From Prochilodus magdalenae (taxonomy: Eukaryota > Chordata > Actinopteri > Characiformes > Prochilodontidae), in NCBI GenBank assembly GCA_024036415.1, contig JAMWET010001089.1, forward strand, positions 710,501 to 774,500: a stretch of DNA of 64,000 bases, written 5' to 3'. Position 1 is the stretch's first letter; each line of letters starts with the position of its first letter. Below the pieces are notes generated by a model. That model was not told the DNA's origin. It ran no database searches and worked only from the letters and a program-made list of their open reading frames with translations. A program made the translations under genes and the position numbers. This document shows, piece after piece, positions 26,883 to 39,546 of this stretch.

Positions 26883-26990
26883 TGGAGAGAGAGGGAGGGA
26901 GGGAGAGAGAGAGAGAGAGAGGGAGGGAAGTAGGGAGGGATGGAAGGAAGGAGGGCGAGCGAGCGAGCGAGGGAGAGGGAGAGAGCAGCT
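26883..26990. repeat. GA-rich simple-sequence tract
   Basis: A run of gagagaga, gggagg and gagcgagc units covers about 100 bases. Reading frames across it are artefacts of the repeat. It lies upstream of the putative snrnp35 5' exon, so it may overlap the promoter. Confidence 0.85.
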
Positions 26991-27499
26991 CAAGAAAAAT
27001 GAGGCCAGTTTCTGCAAATAAAGTACACAGACATTAGCTCTGTACATCTTATAAATTAAACTACTTCATCAATTAAATATATATTTTTAATTATTCAGTT
27101 TCACCTTCATAAAACAGCATTAGAACGTCAATATCATGTAACCAAGTTTTAATAATTCAAGTTTCATGCTCTACCGCGCATGTGACGTAAGCAAGGATGG
27201 GCCTCATCACAGTCCCTGACCGACCAACAGCCATGATCACAGGCACATAGTGAGTAGTGCAGCCCTTTATGAGTCACCCTGTTAGTGCCAGCACCATTGG
27301 CAGACAAATTTATCCACACTTGTGTCTTCATTTATCATCTTTTATTGTTCCAGGTGACTTTTATCTTCCTTCTGAATAGTACTGCAATCCAACACTTCCT
27401 TCTGAGTGCAACTATTCTACAGATGAGTGTACATATTTCTCAGCATTTATTATGTCTACCATTGTCTTTACTGCAGCTTTCTGTCTTTTCAGTGGACTC

Positions 27500-27860
27500 A
27501 CTTTCAGATATATTTCTCTACACCTCCAAAGTTCAGTACTAGAATTGGTCACATTTTCTGCTTCTGATGTCTCCCGTACCACATTCAGTGATCTTGAGAT
27601 CTGGACTCTGGAGTGGACAGTGCTTTGTTCTTCTTAAACAACTACACATCCTGTTTAGACCCATAGCGCTGAGTTGTCTTCTTACGGTGGAAGGATGGGC
27701 ATAAACAAGTGTGTTTTCAAATCTGAATTAGAAGTGGAACTTGATTTTCTTCTTTCTCTTAAAGATGAGTACTTTATGGGGGGCCTGTTTTGGTGGTCTA
27801 TCATGTCCTGCTGTTAGGAGCCTGAGTTTCTCTGTATTCCTAAATAATGTTTTGCATTGG
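27500..27860. repeat. Dispersed repeat, copy 2 (partner at 9640-9960)
   Basis: Blocks acacctccaaagttcagta, cattttctgcttct, agacccatagcgctgagttg and gtggaaggatgg match the copy at 9640 in order and orientation. The rest of 26990-28720 contains no recognisable gene. In particular I saw no rilpl2, which lies here in human. Confidence 0.6.
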
Positions 27861-28720
27861 AATTTTGGAAATCCTATTTTCCTTCCTGTTTCCTTGGTCT
27901 TTCTCATTCTTAGGCAAAAGTGAATTATATCAAACCTCCACAAAAATCATATAATTGTTATTATTATAAATAATTGTTATTGACTTTTTACTGGATGTTA
28001 AATAAATAAAGCATGGTCTCTAACGTCTGTGCAGTATTGTACCTGTTCAGCGCATGGGTTGCTTTTCGAATAAGGCACAGTACAGGACAATCACATTAGT
28101 GGTACATGTGCCTAGATCATGCTTAAAGGCCTCTTATGCTAATCTTTAGTGTTTATTATTGTATTTTGAGGATCTACTAAAATAAACTTACATGGTGTAG
28201 TTTTTCTAAAACACCATACTGTACATCTGTAGTCATCAAATGTCATGAAGCCCTGTTAGAGCTCCTATTTGCCCATCTCACACACTCTTCTCTGATCAGC
28301 TCTGTATTATGTGAGGGCTTGCCAAGCTTGCAATAAGGACTGTGTTACATGATGATGTCACACCAACAGGTTTTTCAGGAAGCTATAAAAAAGTGGTTGC
28401 TGTGGGAGAGAGTTTCTCACTCTGGCATGTACTTTGGGTTTTTTAACTTGCACCAAAACAGGGTTCCTTAACAAAAAACCTATAAGATTACTACAGAGAT
28501 TTGATTGACATAGCAGAAGAAAAAGTACAAATCTAATGTAATAAAATAATATAAACCATGATATAAAATTAACCATGACTGCTTTTGGTACGTAAAAATG
28601 CCAGGAATAAAAATAACCAGACAAATTGTAGAGTTTGCAAAAAGGTTATGTATCAGTACAAAAAAAAAAGCATACAAATAGAAATATCAAAAAACAGGAC
28701 GAAATTTTGCATAAAATCAT

Positions 28721-28726
28721 TTTATT
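28721..28726 (-). terminator. kmt5a: Candidate polyadenylation signal for kmt5a
   Basis: TTTATT on the plus strand is AATAAA on the minus strand, about 0.6 kb beyond the kmt5a stop at 29338. The interval 28727-29337 would be the 3' UTR and holds no other supported feature. Confidence 0.5.
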
Positions 28727-29337
28727 AAACAATGCCTTTAACCCAGCATACAGAATCAACTGAACAATTTTTACTTGGGTCATTTGATACTGGACACTCA
28801 ACAAGAGGTACAGGTTTGTTCAAATCCATGAAATGACACGCTCAACATCATAAAATGATTAGATTCCAAATCAGGTCAAGGGACAGGGGTACCTTCCAGT
28901 TATCCCAAGCTTTTAAAACATGGTTCTTCTAAGCGTCACTTGCATTCCACAGATTTTTAGTTTTGTTTTGTTTTTAGGGGCATCATAAATAATTATTGCC
29001 AAGCCACTAACTACTATACACTGGCTTAAGAAAATATTCATATAAAAAATGCAGAAAGTTGGACTATAACTGCATGCTTTGGAAGCACTGATCTACAAGT
29101 ATATAAAATATACAAAAAGAAATGTGTCAAAACTAGCATGTCATATAGCGGGATAAATAGCTTTAAAAGTATCATGTAGGACATGTAGAATATGTACCGC
29201 AACCTAAATGTGTTTAAGTCACTGTTTAACACACCCAAACAAGTACTACCCCCTAAACATTCTCAGTTTGCTAAGGCAAGAATTACATTTAAAAACGGTA
29301 TTTAAGAAACAGGGTGTTAGTAGTTCCCTTCTCGGAA

Positions 29338-32300
29338 TCAATGTTTAAGCCACGGGTGAGCTGCTATCGAGGCTTTACTTCGGTCGCCGTAGTCGTACAG
29401 CAGCTCCTCTCCCTCCTCTATATCTCTGGAGGCCACGAGGATCAGGTGAGGTATTCCATTGATGTCGTGGAGCTTGGTCTGACAGTTGCCGTTTTTACTG
29501 TGGTTGATGAGCCGTCCCATACGGTCCGTTTCCTTTGTGGCGTCGACACTAAGGAGAAGACGAGGAGCACAGTAAGAAACAGTACAAGGTCATGAGTTTT
29601 GAAGGGATTCCTTTTATGTGAAGAGAAAATGATCAGAGCGAACTGAATTTGGAAGACAATAAACAGACCCCGGACGAATAAAATGGAGCTCTGTGTATTT
29701 CATTTAAGAAACTGAGCTGTGAAGAAAAAAGCTAGCAAAGAGAAACCGAGACAGCACAATTCACCACCATACCTAATCACGGTTATCTAAAACACACTCT
29801 GTCCAAGGTAAAGATCCTGAAAACCTGCTGTAAACATGCCAACTCGCATTTTAAAGCAGGGCTGTAGTTGACTTATTGTAATAAGTGAGATATATTTATC
29901 TATAGCAGACTGTATATTATTTATAGTTACATTTTTTTGGATTGTATTAACGTGCTGTATTGTGTAACTGCTACATTTCCTCCGAGATCAATAAAGTATA
30001 TATCTGTTTGACTGTCTCCCTCCATCCCACCAGCTAGCCAGCAGCTGTCCGACTGACTGTACAAACAGAGTCAGCAACAATTTAGAGCCAACTTTATACA
30101 GACTGCTGAAAGCTAAGGAAAAGAAAAGTAAATTGGCCAAAGAAAGATGAATTAGGCATCCTTTTCAATGAAGTGTCCGAAGGGTCTGGAGACTTGTCCA
30201 GCATTAGCAAGGGTTTTCCTACGATACATTTCACATTATGACTCTGAATTACTCTATTTAAATTACCACATAACCACTGAAATACGTATACGTTCCTACA
30301 AGTCTTTTTAAATAAAAGTGGATGAATTACTGTTTAAATGAATAAAAATCTTAGGTTTAAATGACAGCAAGTGAGACAAATTAATGTAATTAACTACATA
30401 AAATAAATTGATTAGTCTCCATTAGTTATTTTTAACTGTTGTTTCAAAACAATCTGAAGCACCCAGCAAATGACAAACACTGCATATAACCAAGTTTCAT
30501 TTGTCCATCAATACGATAAATCTTAATTTTGAATGGCTGTTCATTTGATTTCCTCCAATAGAAAATGCCATGATTGTCTCGCATGTCCTCCAAAATGAAA
30601 TAATCCAAAACAAACTTTAGTAACAAGCACCGTTTAAGGTCAGTGCAATAAGGAACACATACAGCAGAGGTTTTAACCACGCTTTCAAAGTCAGATAAAA
30701 TGTCGGGTGCGGTGCTGTAACCTACCAATATGTTTTGCTGAGATACTGGAAGTAATACATGTAGCAGCCGGTAGTAGGATCTTGTGCGTATATAGCTTCC
30801 CTTTTCTTGGCATCAGTTTTCAGCAACAGGTCACCATGATATTCCACCACATACTGTCCTTTCTGGAAGTGCTGAGTGGCGAACACCCCTCTGCCCTTTC
30901 CTTCAATGTATTTGACCTACAGAGAGCATAAAATATTTGAAATGCTGTGAAGTCAGCTTGAACGCAATCAGAATCACTTCACTTCTGAGGTCACTGTTGT
31001 TTACCATCATTCCATTCTCTATCCCTTTTGTGATCAGCTCGTCTAGGTATTTCTTCTCTGCACACTGTTGACACAAAAGAGGCATGTATAAGGTATAAAC
31101 GCACAAGCAAATTCGCATATACAGTCTGAACTAGAGGTGGACAATATGGTATCATTACAACACATTTCTAAAAGTATTATATATTTCATCACTGTCCAAA
31201 AAAACAAAACAAACAAACAAGCATCTCCAAAATGCTAACTTTACAGGAGAGGCACAAGCTTATTTTACTTCAATAGAAGTCAATGGAACCAGACCTTTTT
31301 ACCAAGTGATTTTGTGTCATTTCTGCTGGTCCATTAATCATGAAAGTTTCACACAGTGCAACACCAGCTGCTGTGTCCAAATGATGCATAAAAGTAAAAA
31401 TTTACCAAAATGGAAGGACATGGTTTGTATTGGACAGTGATGAGATTTTAGATGCTTGATTTATTAGTTATTACACTGGGAGTAAACATTGTTCCTTATA
31501 TAAATTCCAAAAAGGCTAAAGTTGGCTCTTATTTAGCAGTTTCTGTGTTTTTAATTTTCCCTTCCACCTTAAAAGGCACAGCTGTTACATTCTGGGACCT
31601 GTATAGATAGATGGATGTAAAAGCTGCTCTAATTAAGATGGACTGAAAATTTTTCAGTTAGTTTGTCAGACATGTGTCCGGCACACACATTTCTCCAATC
31701 ATCGTACACTACTGATATTCACTACCATCTGGTTCACGGCTTGTTTCACACACGAGGCCATGACCAGTGTGTCATCTGATGCAGCTATCCGAGTCAGGCT
31801 GCTTCTCAGGTGGTGCAACAACAACAAACAGAAGTGTGATGATCACTCAGGCTAAGGTGTTTGGTTAAGGTCATTCCTTTATGTTTGCTGCCTTAAAAAC
31901 AAAGTGCACTTCAGATGCAGCTGCCTGCAGTACTACATTAATTGATATAAACGTTTAGTTCCCTTCTCTTTATACTTTACATTTTCTGCATAACTTAATC
32001 ATTAAGAGTCTTTCAGAGGGAGTCGCCTGATGCGAATTTCTTTATACAGAAACTTTTTCAAGCTGGAATAGTTCACAGTGGTGACACGAACCAGACATTC
32101 AAAGCTAATAAAGCCTAAAGCTCCCTCACAGAAGATTATTACATGACATGGTTACCAATCCACTGCCCGATGCTTGACACACTGTTTTACTATGTTTTAG
32201 TTTAAAATGCATTTATAATACATTCAAAGTGGTACATTAGGTATAAAGCCATATAGCGCAATTTTTTCATTTATTATTATTAACAATATTACATACATAG

Positions 32301-34167
32301 ACTCAGAATTCAAGCAAGTTCGGTAATGGTTTTACATAGTAAATAAAACTATTATTGGCTATACTTGCATGTGGTCCCATCACCACCACTGTAGAGGAAT
32401 CTCAGTAAAGCTGTTTTTCAGATGAAAATCCCTTTTATTGTCAAATTAAACAGAACATGAGATTTACGCTTCTGTGTTCCATTGTTGAATTACCTTTAAT
32501 TCTGTTTTGCTTTTCCTTGAGCTTCTTCGTATGGGATAGTAATCTGTGACCTTTCGATTCTGGGAATTCTTGCTCTCTGCACTGAAAGGTAACAGAAAAA
32601 AGCACTGTGTGAAAGACCTTGACTGTGTCCCTTGTATTTATTTAAAAAAAAATTGTTAGGTGATAAAGGATTGCCAAAAATTATAGTAAGAATGGGTGCT
32701 AGTCCTTTCTGGTTCTGGAGTTACAGCAGTTATGACATTACCAACTTCTACAATTGAAAGACTGCAGCTTACACTCTCTGTGAAGATTTCTTGACTTTCA
32801 TTTTATGAGAGACAGCTTTCCTCTGACAGCGAGCACTGTTGACCTCTGGAGTGACTTCAGGTGGTGAGGGCAAATAGGATTGCACACAATGCAGCGGCCT
32901 TGGCTGTTCCTCTGCTTTCTGCATTGGATGGTGGAGGTCTTCGTTCACAGCCAATTTAGGGAGAATCATTTCTCCATTTACAGTACAGGGTCTCTTTGCT
33001 GCAGGGTAGAAGAAAGAGATGGTCCAAACTTTCAAAAAAATTATTGAACAATCTGGCAAGACTGAAATCTGTTCATTTTTGCCCTAAACTCACACAAGTA
33101 GTGTGAAGAATTATTTTGATGCAATATTTTTGATATGGTGAAGCACATAAACGCACTTGTGTTATATCTGAAAGCTGCTGCTACATCTACACTAACATGC
33201 TGTAGCTTAATTATGGACACTTACAGTATTAAAGGTTTCAAAATCTCTGGGCACCTTACAATTCCATAATAAGGCAATTGATCTTTTCCTATGTCATCAT
33301 TTTCTTCTATAAGCCACTCCTTGCTATCTTAGCTGAATTTGAATCTAGATGCGTTTTTATTGTTAAATGCTTCAATGATGGTATATACCAACGGACCACT
33401 TTAATAAGTACACCTGTACCTACACACATTGTGCATTTATCATACAGGTACACTGGGTAGTTCTACAATTATGTAAAGTAAGCTTTGTTATCTTGTTTAA
33501 AAGGCCAGACCCCTACAGCACAACCACAGATCAAATATTATTTGGGTGGATCAGTCCCAGCACTGCAGCAGGGGGCGTTTCTGCATTTATTTAATTATTC
33601 AAGTGGTCATGTAAACAGCATACTCTGATTCCGTAGATCTGATTAAGGCCTAGAAATCCAATTATGGAATCTGATAACAAGAGCTGGACTTTAGCTCAGT
33701 AATCAGGTTTGTCAGTGCATGTATGCCCTTACATGATCGTTATCGGATTACTCGCCCAATGACTATTCCCCAATAAGCAAGCAGTCTTTAACAGAGCAAT
33801 CGCAAGAAGGTGATGCTTTTAGAGTGATGCTGAAACCAAGATCATACGCCACAAAGCGAAGGAAGTAAACACAGACCCAGAGATTCCCCATTAACTGATT
33901 ACTCAAGGCGGATTTTCAGTCGTATGATTATTCAAATGTGGTGGTGGTACATTAGTGTGTGTGTGTTGTATAGGAGTGGATCAGACTATTTGTTTTTTGC
34001 ATTTAAATACTGAAATTGCCTCTTTGGTCTATTATTAAAAAGTTAAAATTTAATTTATTTTAATAAATATTTATATATATTTTTTTAATAAATAATTTAC
34101 CCTGTACAACAGTGAAATAATGCTGATTAAAAAGAGCACTTTTAATAAGCCTTATCTATCTATCTAT

Positions 34168-34198
<31 letters not shown>

Positions 34199-35055
34199 TA
34201 ATCTATATATGAGTTCAGTTGTTCATGCAAAGTACACAACACACGCATTATGGAGCCCGTACAGTTATTTTGCGCCTCTGCCTGTGTGCAAAATATCCTG
34301 GAGGATTTCCCGTCCTGGATGAGTTTGACGGAGATCTCCTCATGATGCGTTGCCTTCGAGGCGCTGCAGCTCAAGAAACTGTGAAGCGTGGCGTGTCCAT
34401 TGCATAATACGTCCTGCAACACAGAGATGTTGGAGGAGCCGTGAGTTGACCTGTTTGTGATGGATAAAGCTCAGATCAGATGGCAGGCAGACTGACACTG
34501 GAGCTGACGAATAACAAACCTGGACCAGAGTTACACAACCGGGCGCATCGTATAAACAGTGTAAAAGCAGGAATGTGTTCCTAGGAAAGGTAGAAGGAGA
34601 GATGCGGTAGGATTTTCCCGGATTAGTCACATGGCTACACGGTACCGTGAACGGATGCTGCTGGACTTCGTGTTGGTGGCTATGATGAGCACCATGATGA
34701 ACACGCCCACACAACTGCTGGGCCTGTAAAACTGTGGTTTGCTCTCAATATAATTCTTTAACATGATCTCTTCCTTCTGAGGTAGTTTCCTGCGAACTGT
34801 AACTGATAATAAAATGCTAAATAAAAGCCAGGATATCAGCGATATTCACACATTCTGAGAAGCTTCGCACTATTAAAACAATAGCGACAACAAATAGTTC
34901 CTGTGCTTCGACTGGGACACTTCAGCTTTGGCTAGCAGCTAGCCACCTAGCTAAACAATGATCGCTAACCCTAGTTAAAAACAGCCCGTGTACACGGGTA
35001 TCGACGAAAGTGTGGCTGAGTGTAGGCAGAGAGAGGCATGACCTACCCCGTTCAT
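29338..35055 (-). CDS. kmt5a: Histone H4K20 monomethyltransferase (SET8/KMT5A)
   Basis: In transcript order the coding exons are 35055-35047, 34413 to about 34263 or 34245, 32998-32773, 32581-32494, 31064-31005, 30916-30726 and 29548-29338. Phases join throughout, giving about 311-317 residues. The SET domain occupies the last three exons: GKGRGVFAT (S-adenosylmethionine side), YFQYLSKTYC, INHSKNGNC and ELLYDYGDRSKAS, with C-terminus AAHPWLKH. The exon at 32494 encodes QNRKVTDYYPIRRSSRK, the PCNA-binding degron through which CRL4-Cdt2 destroys this enzyme in S phase. The enzyme monomethylates histone H4 Lys20 in chromatin and acts in mitosis and genome stability. The five C-terminal exons are secure. 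The two N-terminal ones rest on splice signals and loose similarity (GDVLCNG), and the second exon's donor is ambiguous. Fish often keep two kmt5a copies; which one this is cannot be told here. Confidence 0.92.
29920..30012 (+). repeat. Probable LINE-like 3' tail
   Basis: The segment ends ctgctacatttcctccgagatcaataaagtatatatctg, resembling the end of fish non-LTR elements that close with a ...gatcaataaagt... tail. It is short and 5'-truncated, and lies in the last intron of kmt5a. The assignment is by resemblance only. Confidence 0.35.
33395..33480. repeat. Terminal arms of a small non-autonomous DNA element
   Basis: The segment contains ggaccactttaataagtacacc and, some 45 bases later, the near-inverse ggtacactgggtagttct. 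Similar ends (gtacctaataaagtg near 52312; ggtacacagagtggccagt near 61664) occur elsewhere in the window, indicating one family. This copy is almost all ends and lies in a kmt5a intron. Confidence 0.45.
34168..34192. repeat. (CA)n microsatellite
   Basis: An uninterrupted CA run of about 12 units lies in the kmt5a intron just downstream (in transcript direction) of the putative second coding exon, preceded by tatc repeats. Confidence 0.95.
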
Positions 35056-35340
35056 TTCAGTCTTCTTTATTCGTATTGTTTTCGGCGATGTTGTGGGCTT
35101 TGGCTTTTAGCAAGCTCGCAGATCCCTATTTATCTCCACTCTTTCCGTTTTCCAGGCGGCGCAGGACGAAGGCATTCCCCGGGCGCAGACGACAGATTGG
35201 CTCTCTAGCGCTAAAAAGGCAACTTTTCAGCTCTTTCATTTACTGCACCTCGCCCGAGCTAGTTTTTACAGTTTCACGCCGCCATGTTTGCACTTTTAAC
35301 TCATTCACGGGAGGAAGCCATGTGAGCGTTTAAAGGGCCA
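35056..35340 (-). promoter_or_regulatory. kmt5a: CpG-rich 5' UTR and promoter of kmt5a
   Basis: The block is GC-rich. On the minus strand aaacATGGCGGCG (35277-35288 region) matches the YY1-type element often found just downstream of TATA-less transcription starts. The putative first coding exon ends in ATG AAC GGG immediately before a gtaggt donor. The exact transcription start is not visible. Confidence 0.5.
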
Positions 35341-35529
35341 ATAATATTCCGCATGAGTCCTCCACAGGGGGCGCTGCTGAGCGTGTTATTACTGAGATAG
35401 GGGACAGAGTGTGCCTCCGCTCGTAAAGGGAAACCCCGCCGGAATTTGATAAAATTTACACGAGAAAGTGGTTAAAAGGAAATTATTTAGAGTGGTGTGC
35501 TATCTATCTACTCTGTTCTATTCTATAGA

Positions 35530-35790
35530 ATCCTGCGGTATGAGAAATGTTCAGAGTGGTGGTGTTGGGAACCAAGCACCTGAGGAATTTTAACGCCACC
35601 CTAAAAAAAGGTTTTTATATAAAATTATATTATATATAGTTATATGATGTTTGAGACATGGTGTTATGATATGTTGTGGCATGAAATGTATTTTTATGCA
35701 TTTATTGAAATCCTTTTATTCGTGGTGGAGGGGTATATGCAGGGCATTGTGAGACAAACTAGTCCCCAAAGAAAAATTCTCAAATGCATA
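35530..35790. repeat. Dispersed repeat, copy 1 (partner at 54030-54225)
   Basis: Blocks ctgaggaattttaacgccacc, ggtggaggggtatat and ccccaaagaaaa recur in the same order at 54040-54220 (ctgaggagtttaatgccacc, ggcggagggataca, ccccaaagaaaa). The two copies are in the same direction. The family is not identified. Confidence 0.55.
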
Positions 35791-36515
35791 ACTATTTTGC
35801 AATAATCCACATTATGTTTTAAAACTTCAAAGCGGGGTCACATGACACAGGCAGCGGAGGGTATTGTATATGTTTGTGTGTTTAGATGTGCTCACTGTTT
35901 ACAATACATTGTAATATAACTGTATTTTCTAAAAATAAAAATAAAAATTGTGAGGAAAAAAAAACTCCAAAGGGAGTAGGTCCACTGGTGCTTCTGAAAT
36001 GCTATTCTCAAAGACTGAATCCTTTTTAAACTTTAGAGAAATATGTGGATTTCCCCTTTAAATTTGTAAGTGGTAACCCTGTAATTTTTTCAGGCGTCAA
36101 CCTCTGGAGACAGTAGACGTTTTTATGACCACACCCTCCACAGTGTAGTATAATACAAAAGAGTTTATCCAGTTGACTGCTTTTTTTGTACGTTATGTAA
36201 TTCTGATAAGCATCTTTACCTCGCCACAGTGTTCACAACTTCTTAAATATTTGAATTAAATGTGATTATAATATTGTCTAAAGTCTAATTCAAGACACAT
36301 TCAGTCTACGGTGCATTCTAAAAATGATGAATAAGATGCTTTTCCTCTCGTTGAGTATTTTCCCTCATGCAATGTGGCAGAAGGGTACAGTTGAATGCAC
36401 TGATCTCCCACAACGTACACCTGGAGTAATTAAGAACCCTTCCTACATCCACCCTAGGCTAATCAAGCTCATCTTTACCATCACTGCCACCTACATTTTA
36501 AAATTGTAACTATTT

Positions 36516-36557
<42 letters not shown>

Positions 36558-37868
36558 TTATTACTATGAGACTCAACACTCTGTACAGATTACAGCTGAT
36601 GTTTACACTAGGTTTTTATTCACTTTCTGCTGCTAAATAAAATAATTGTCCCACCTGAATATGAGAAAATTGTTACTACCGTGTAGTATTAATTGTCTTG
36701 TGTATTTATTTTCTGTATATGTACTGTCTGGTGTATTTACTCTGTTCTACACTTGTTTTACACACTAGACTCATTGTCAATCTGAATTAAGGAATAACAA
36801 TACAAACTCCTAAGTTAAGATGATGTTTCCACGCATTTATCTATATGCCCTTTGGATAATGCTTTTGATTTTTTTAGTTTTGGATTATAAATGTGATATA
36901 ACCATAATAAAATACTGTGTTATGCTAAAACTGTGAAAATACCACTTAATCTTCATTGCAGAGGGCCCAACAGTTCTGTCGGTCAGACAGAGCTAAGACT
37001 AGCTAACAAAGGTGGAGACGTAGTCACCTTAGGTGGGCAGCACATGATGATGGTCATTTGTTTAGGGGGTCTATTTGCATCAGACGTAACCACTGGATTG
37101 GCCGGGATTTATAGCAGGATGCTGCTACTATTTTCAACTGCACTGGCAGTTGAGAAATCAGAACAGAGTATGTGAGTAGACCAATCAGAGCAAATTGGAC
37201 ACATCCAGAGGCGGGGCTAAAAGGTTGTGTTTCAAATACAGGATGAATACTGATGCACAATATGAAAAAAATGTTATTTTGGAAGCATAAAACTAAAGCA
37301 TGTCAATCTAGTAGACCCCAACAATACAATTATGAACGCTAAATAATAATATAATAGATCCTATTTAATCTGCAGTCATGAGTGTATAATATTACAATAA
37401 ACACATGCATTTCCAGGCTAGTTAGTGGATCTGATTTATGATGACTTGTCCGGTACACTCCCGTACACTTAGTCGAACACAGTTACACTGGTTACTGTAC
37501 TACAGGAGTCACTGCTCAACAGCTCTGCTTAGCTGCTATTTTAGATTCAGGGTCCGCTCAAAAGTCCAGTTTAACAAACTTCATAACATAATTGTTTACA
37601 GCCTTTTCCAGGCCCAGGAGGGAAGTCTGGATAAAATTAAACTGTATTAGTTCTCAGGGCTGCACGATTCATAATACTGTGATTGATCATCCCACATTCA
37701 ACTTCATTTGTGGCCTTGAGCTGTCCGACCTCGACGAACTTGATTGTCAGCAGAGGTCAATGTACCTCTTTACGACCTCACCAACATGGCGACCACGTAG
37801 TCACCCATCATGTCACAGGAGGAAACTGCTGTCGAAACGTCATTTCCTCGGGGTTTGCGAAGAAAAGG
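35791..37868. other. Intergenic DNA between divergent kmt5a and sbno1
   Basis: No gene was recognised. The stretch is AT-rich and holds an (AT)n run at 36519-36551. A short frame at 37592-37888 has no recognisable domain. GC content climbs from about 37690 into the sbno1 promoter. Confidence 0.5.
36519..36551. repeat. (AT)n microsatellite
   Basis: About sixteen uninterrupted AT units in intergenic DNA between kmt5a and sbno1. Confidence 0.95.
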
Positions 37869-37878
37869 GTCACGTGAC
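37869..37878. promoter_or_regulatory. sbno1: CLEAR/E-box palindrome GTCACGTGAC, site 1
   Basis: This perfect 10-bp palindrome is the consensus of the CLEAR element bound by TFEB/TFE3/MITF, and also fits USF and MYC/MAX E-boxes. It lies about 0.25-0.3 kb upstream of the likely sbno1 start. An identical site lies 215 bp downstream. Confidence 0.55.
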
Positions 37879-38083
37879 ACGGGCTTAGCGCTCTGCTTCT
37901 CTGAATACTTTATATATATTTTTTGCCACAAAACGCCGTTAATATGGCAAACACTTCGAAGCTGCTGACTGCTTTCGGTGACTTCTCTCCGGACGAGCGT
38001 TTCAAACACGCTCCGCGCCTCTCCGTCAGGATCATTTCGGCGGTAAAAAATTGCTCTTCACGCTGGCTGAGGAAAAAAAAAAA

Positions 38084-38093
38084 GTCACGTGAC
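38084..38093. promoter_or_regulatory. sbno1: CLEAR/E-box palindrome GTCACGTGAC, site 2
   Basis: Identical to the site at 37869, and followed about 27 bases later by AAGATGGCCGC (38120-38130), a YY1-type core-promoter element. The arrangement of palindrome then YY1 element then donor-bearing 5' exon suggests that the sbno1 start lies at about 38100-38130. Confidence 0.6.
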
Positions 38094-38109
38094 CCGCACG
38101 CGATTCAGG

Positions 38110-38208
38110 CCGTTCGGTAAAGATGGCCGCGGTTGGTTAGAAAACAAGCGGAGAGAAGAGCGACCTCCTCCTGACGGCCGCGGCGCTGAGAGGGCGTAAA
38201 TACGCGAA
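38110..38208 (+). other. sbno1: Probable non-coding first exon of sbno1
   Basis: The GC-rich segment ends at a gtaagc donor (38209). The ATG-bearing exon at 39544 begins right after an acceptor, so a non-coding exon is required upstream and this is the best candidate. The 5' limit is a guess based on the YY1-type element. The intervening 38209-39543 would be intron 1, with nothing else recognised in it. Confidence 0.5.
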
Positions 38209-39546
38209 GTAAGCACGCTTTTTAAACCACCGTTTGCTGAGGAAAATGTCGCCTGTTTTGGTCTCCATCTGTATTGTACTTATTTTCGACTGTTGGTCGC
38301 GTTTTTCAATCGTTTTTTAATCTCTCTCCGCTCACCGACTCGCTCGTTTGGCCGTTGCGTGGGTGACGGAGCGCGAGAGGAGGACTCTGCTAAAACAGTT
38401 AGCGACACACGGCTATTCGCGCAGCGGAGCTGTTGTTTGTGTGCGCCCAGAGCCGAACGTGATTTTTAAAGCTGGAAGTATGTTATGATATAGTTTATGA
38501 GTCGAAGCCTCGACCACTCTAGAACGTTTACGGCTGTTGTTCCTCAAAGTTTCAGAGCTGGAGGTCGTGAGTCAGACTGTCTGTCGTTAGCGTGTTAGCG
38601 AATCAACTTACGTTAGCGAAACATTTTCTCAAGCCGCATTCGTTACGGTGCAGTTTCACAAGCAAGGTGCTCTTTTCTGGTAAGACAAATCGCATTATTA
38701 CATGCTTCTGTAGTACGCGAGACTAAGATAGTCAAGTCAGAAAATACGATTAATCTGGCTAGGTAGCGGCACATAATAACATTTCCAGCAAAATGAAAGT
38801 GACGGCTGTTTGTGTCAGATGGCTAGGTAGCATGGCTAACTAACACCTATCCATATAGTAGTGCTGTGGGTAGTTGAGTACCACCCAGTGTTGATTTACT
38901 ATGTTTCGTTATAATTCAGGGGATAACTGTAACGAACTAAACTGACGTTTTTGCTGGTTGTCTGTAATGCTGTATTAATAATGTACATCGTTCAGTAGCC
39001 GGTTGCTGTTTTCGGTTTGTCAAAGACAGCAACGTCAGACCGGGAAGTAGTACTTGGCTAGCTAGGCTAGCTGCACTAGTTTTTGCCAACACGTGTAGTG
39101 GTTCGTGTTGTGGTGGAGCGCAAGCTAGCAACATTGTCTCCGGAGTCTTTCTTTTATGTCTCTTTCAGAAATACATTACTATGTTCTCTGAATTTGTATG
39201 AGGAAGTACGTTTTAAGTGAATATTAACATTCACCCCAGTGACTGTAACAGTAGCATCCTGGGGTGAAGTTATTTCAGTCTATGGCAACAAAAGCCATGT
39301 GTAATTGCTAATCATACCTGGTGTGATGTGGAGCATGATTTGTGTGACTGACGAATATATTATTGTCGTTCTATCATATGGCCACGTGTTACATATCAAA
39401 TATTTTCTACTAATCAATAGAAGTGTAAACTTTGTAATTTACACAAACAAGCTGTGCTTTCGCCGTCATGCTGAAAAAGATCAGCTAGGGCTGCGTTTGT
39501 GTCTTGGTTGTTGTGTTTAACATTATGCTCTAAATGTTTGTAGACG

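Noticed and set aside
26751..27047. Open frames on both strands across the GA-rich tract
   Set aside because: Translations are Ser/Leu/Pro or Arg/Glu/Gly runs produced by the simple repeat.
37923..38120. 65-residue frame at the sbno1 promoter
   Set aside because: It overlaps promoter motifs and the likely 5' UTR and has no recognisable homologue. It could be an upstream frame only if transcription starts much earlier than inferred.
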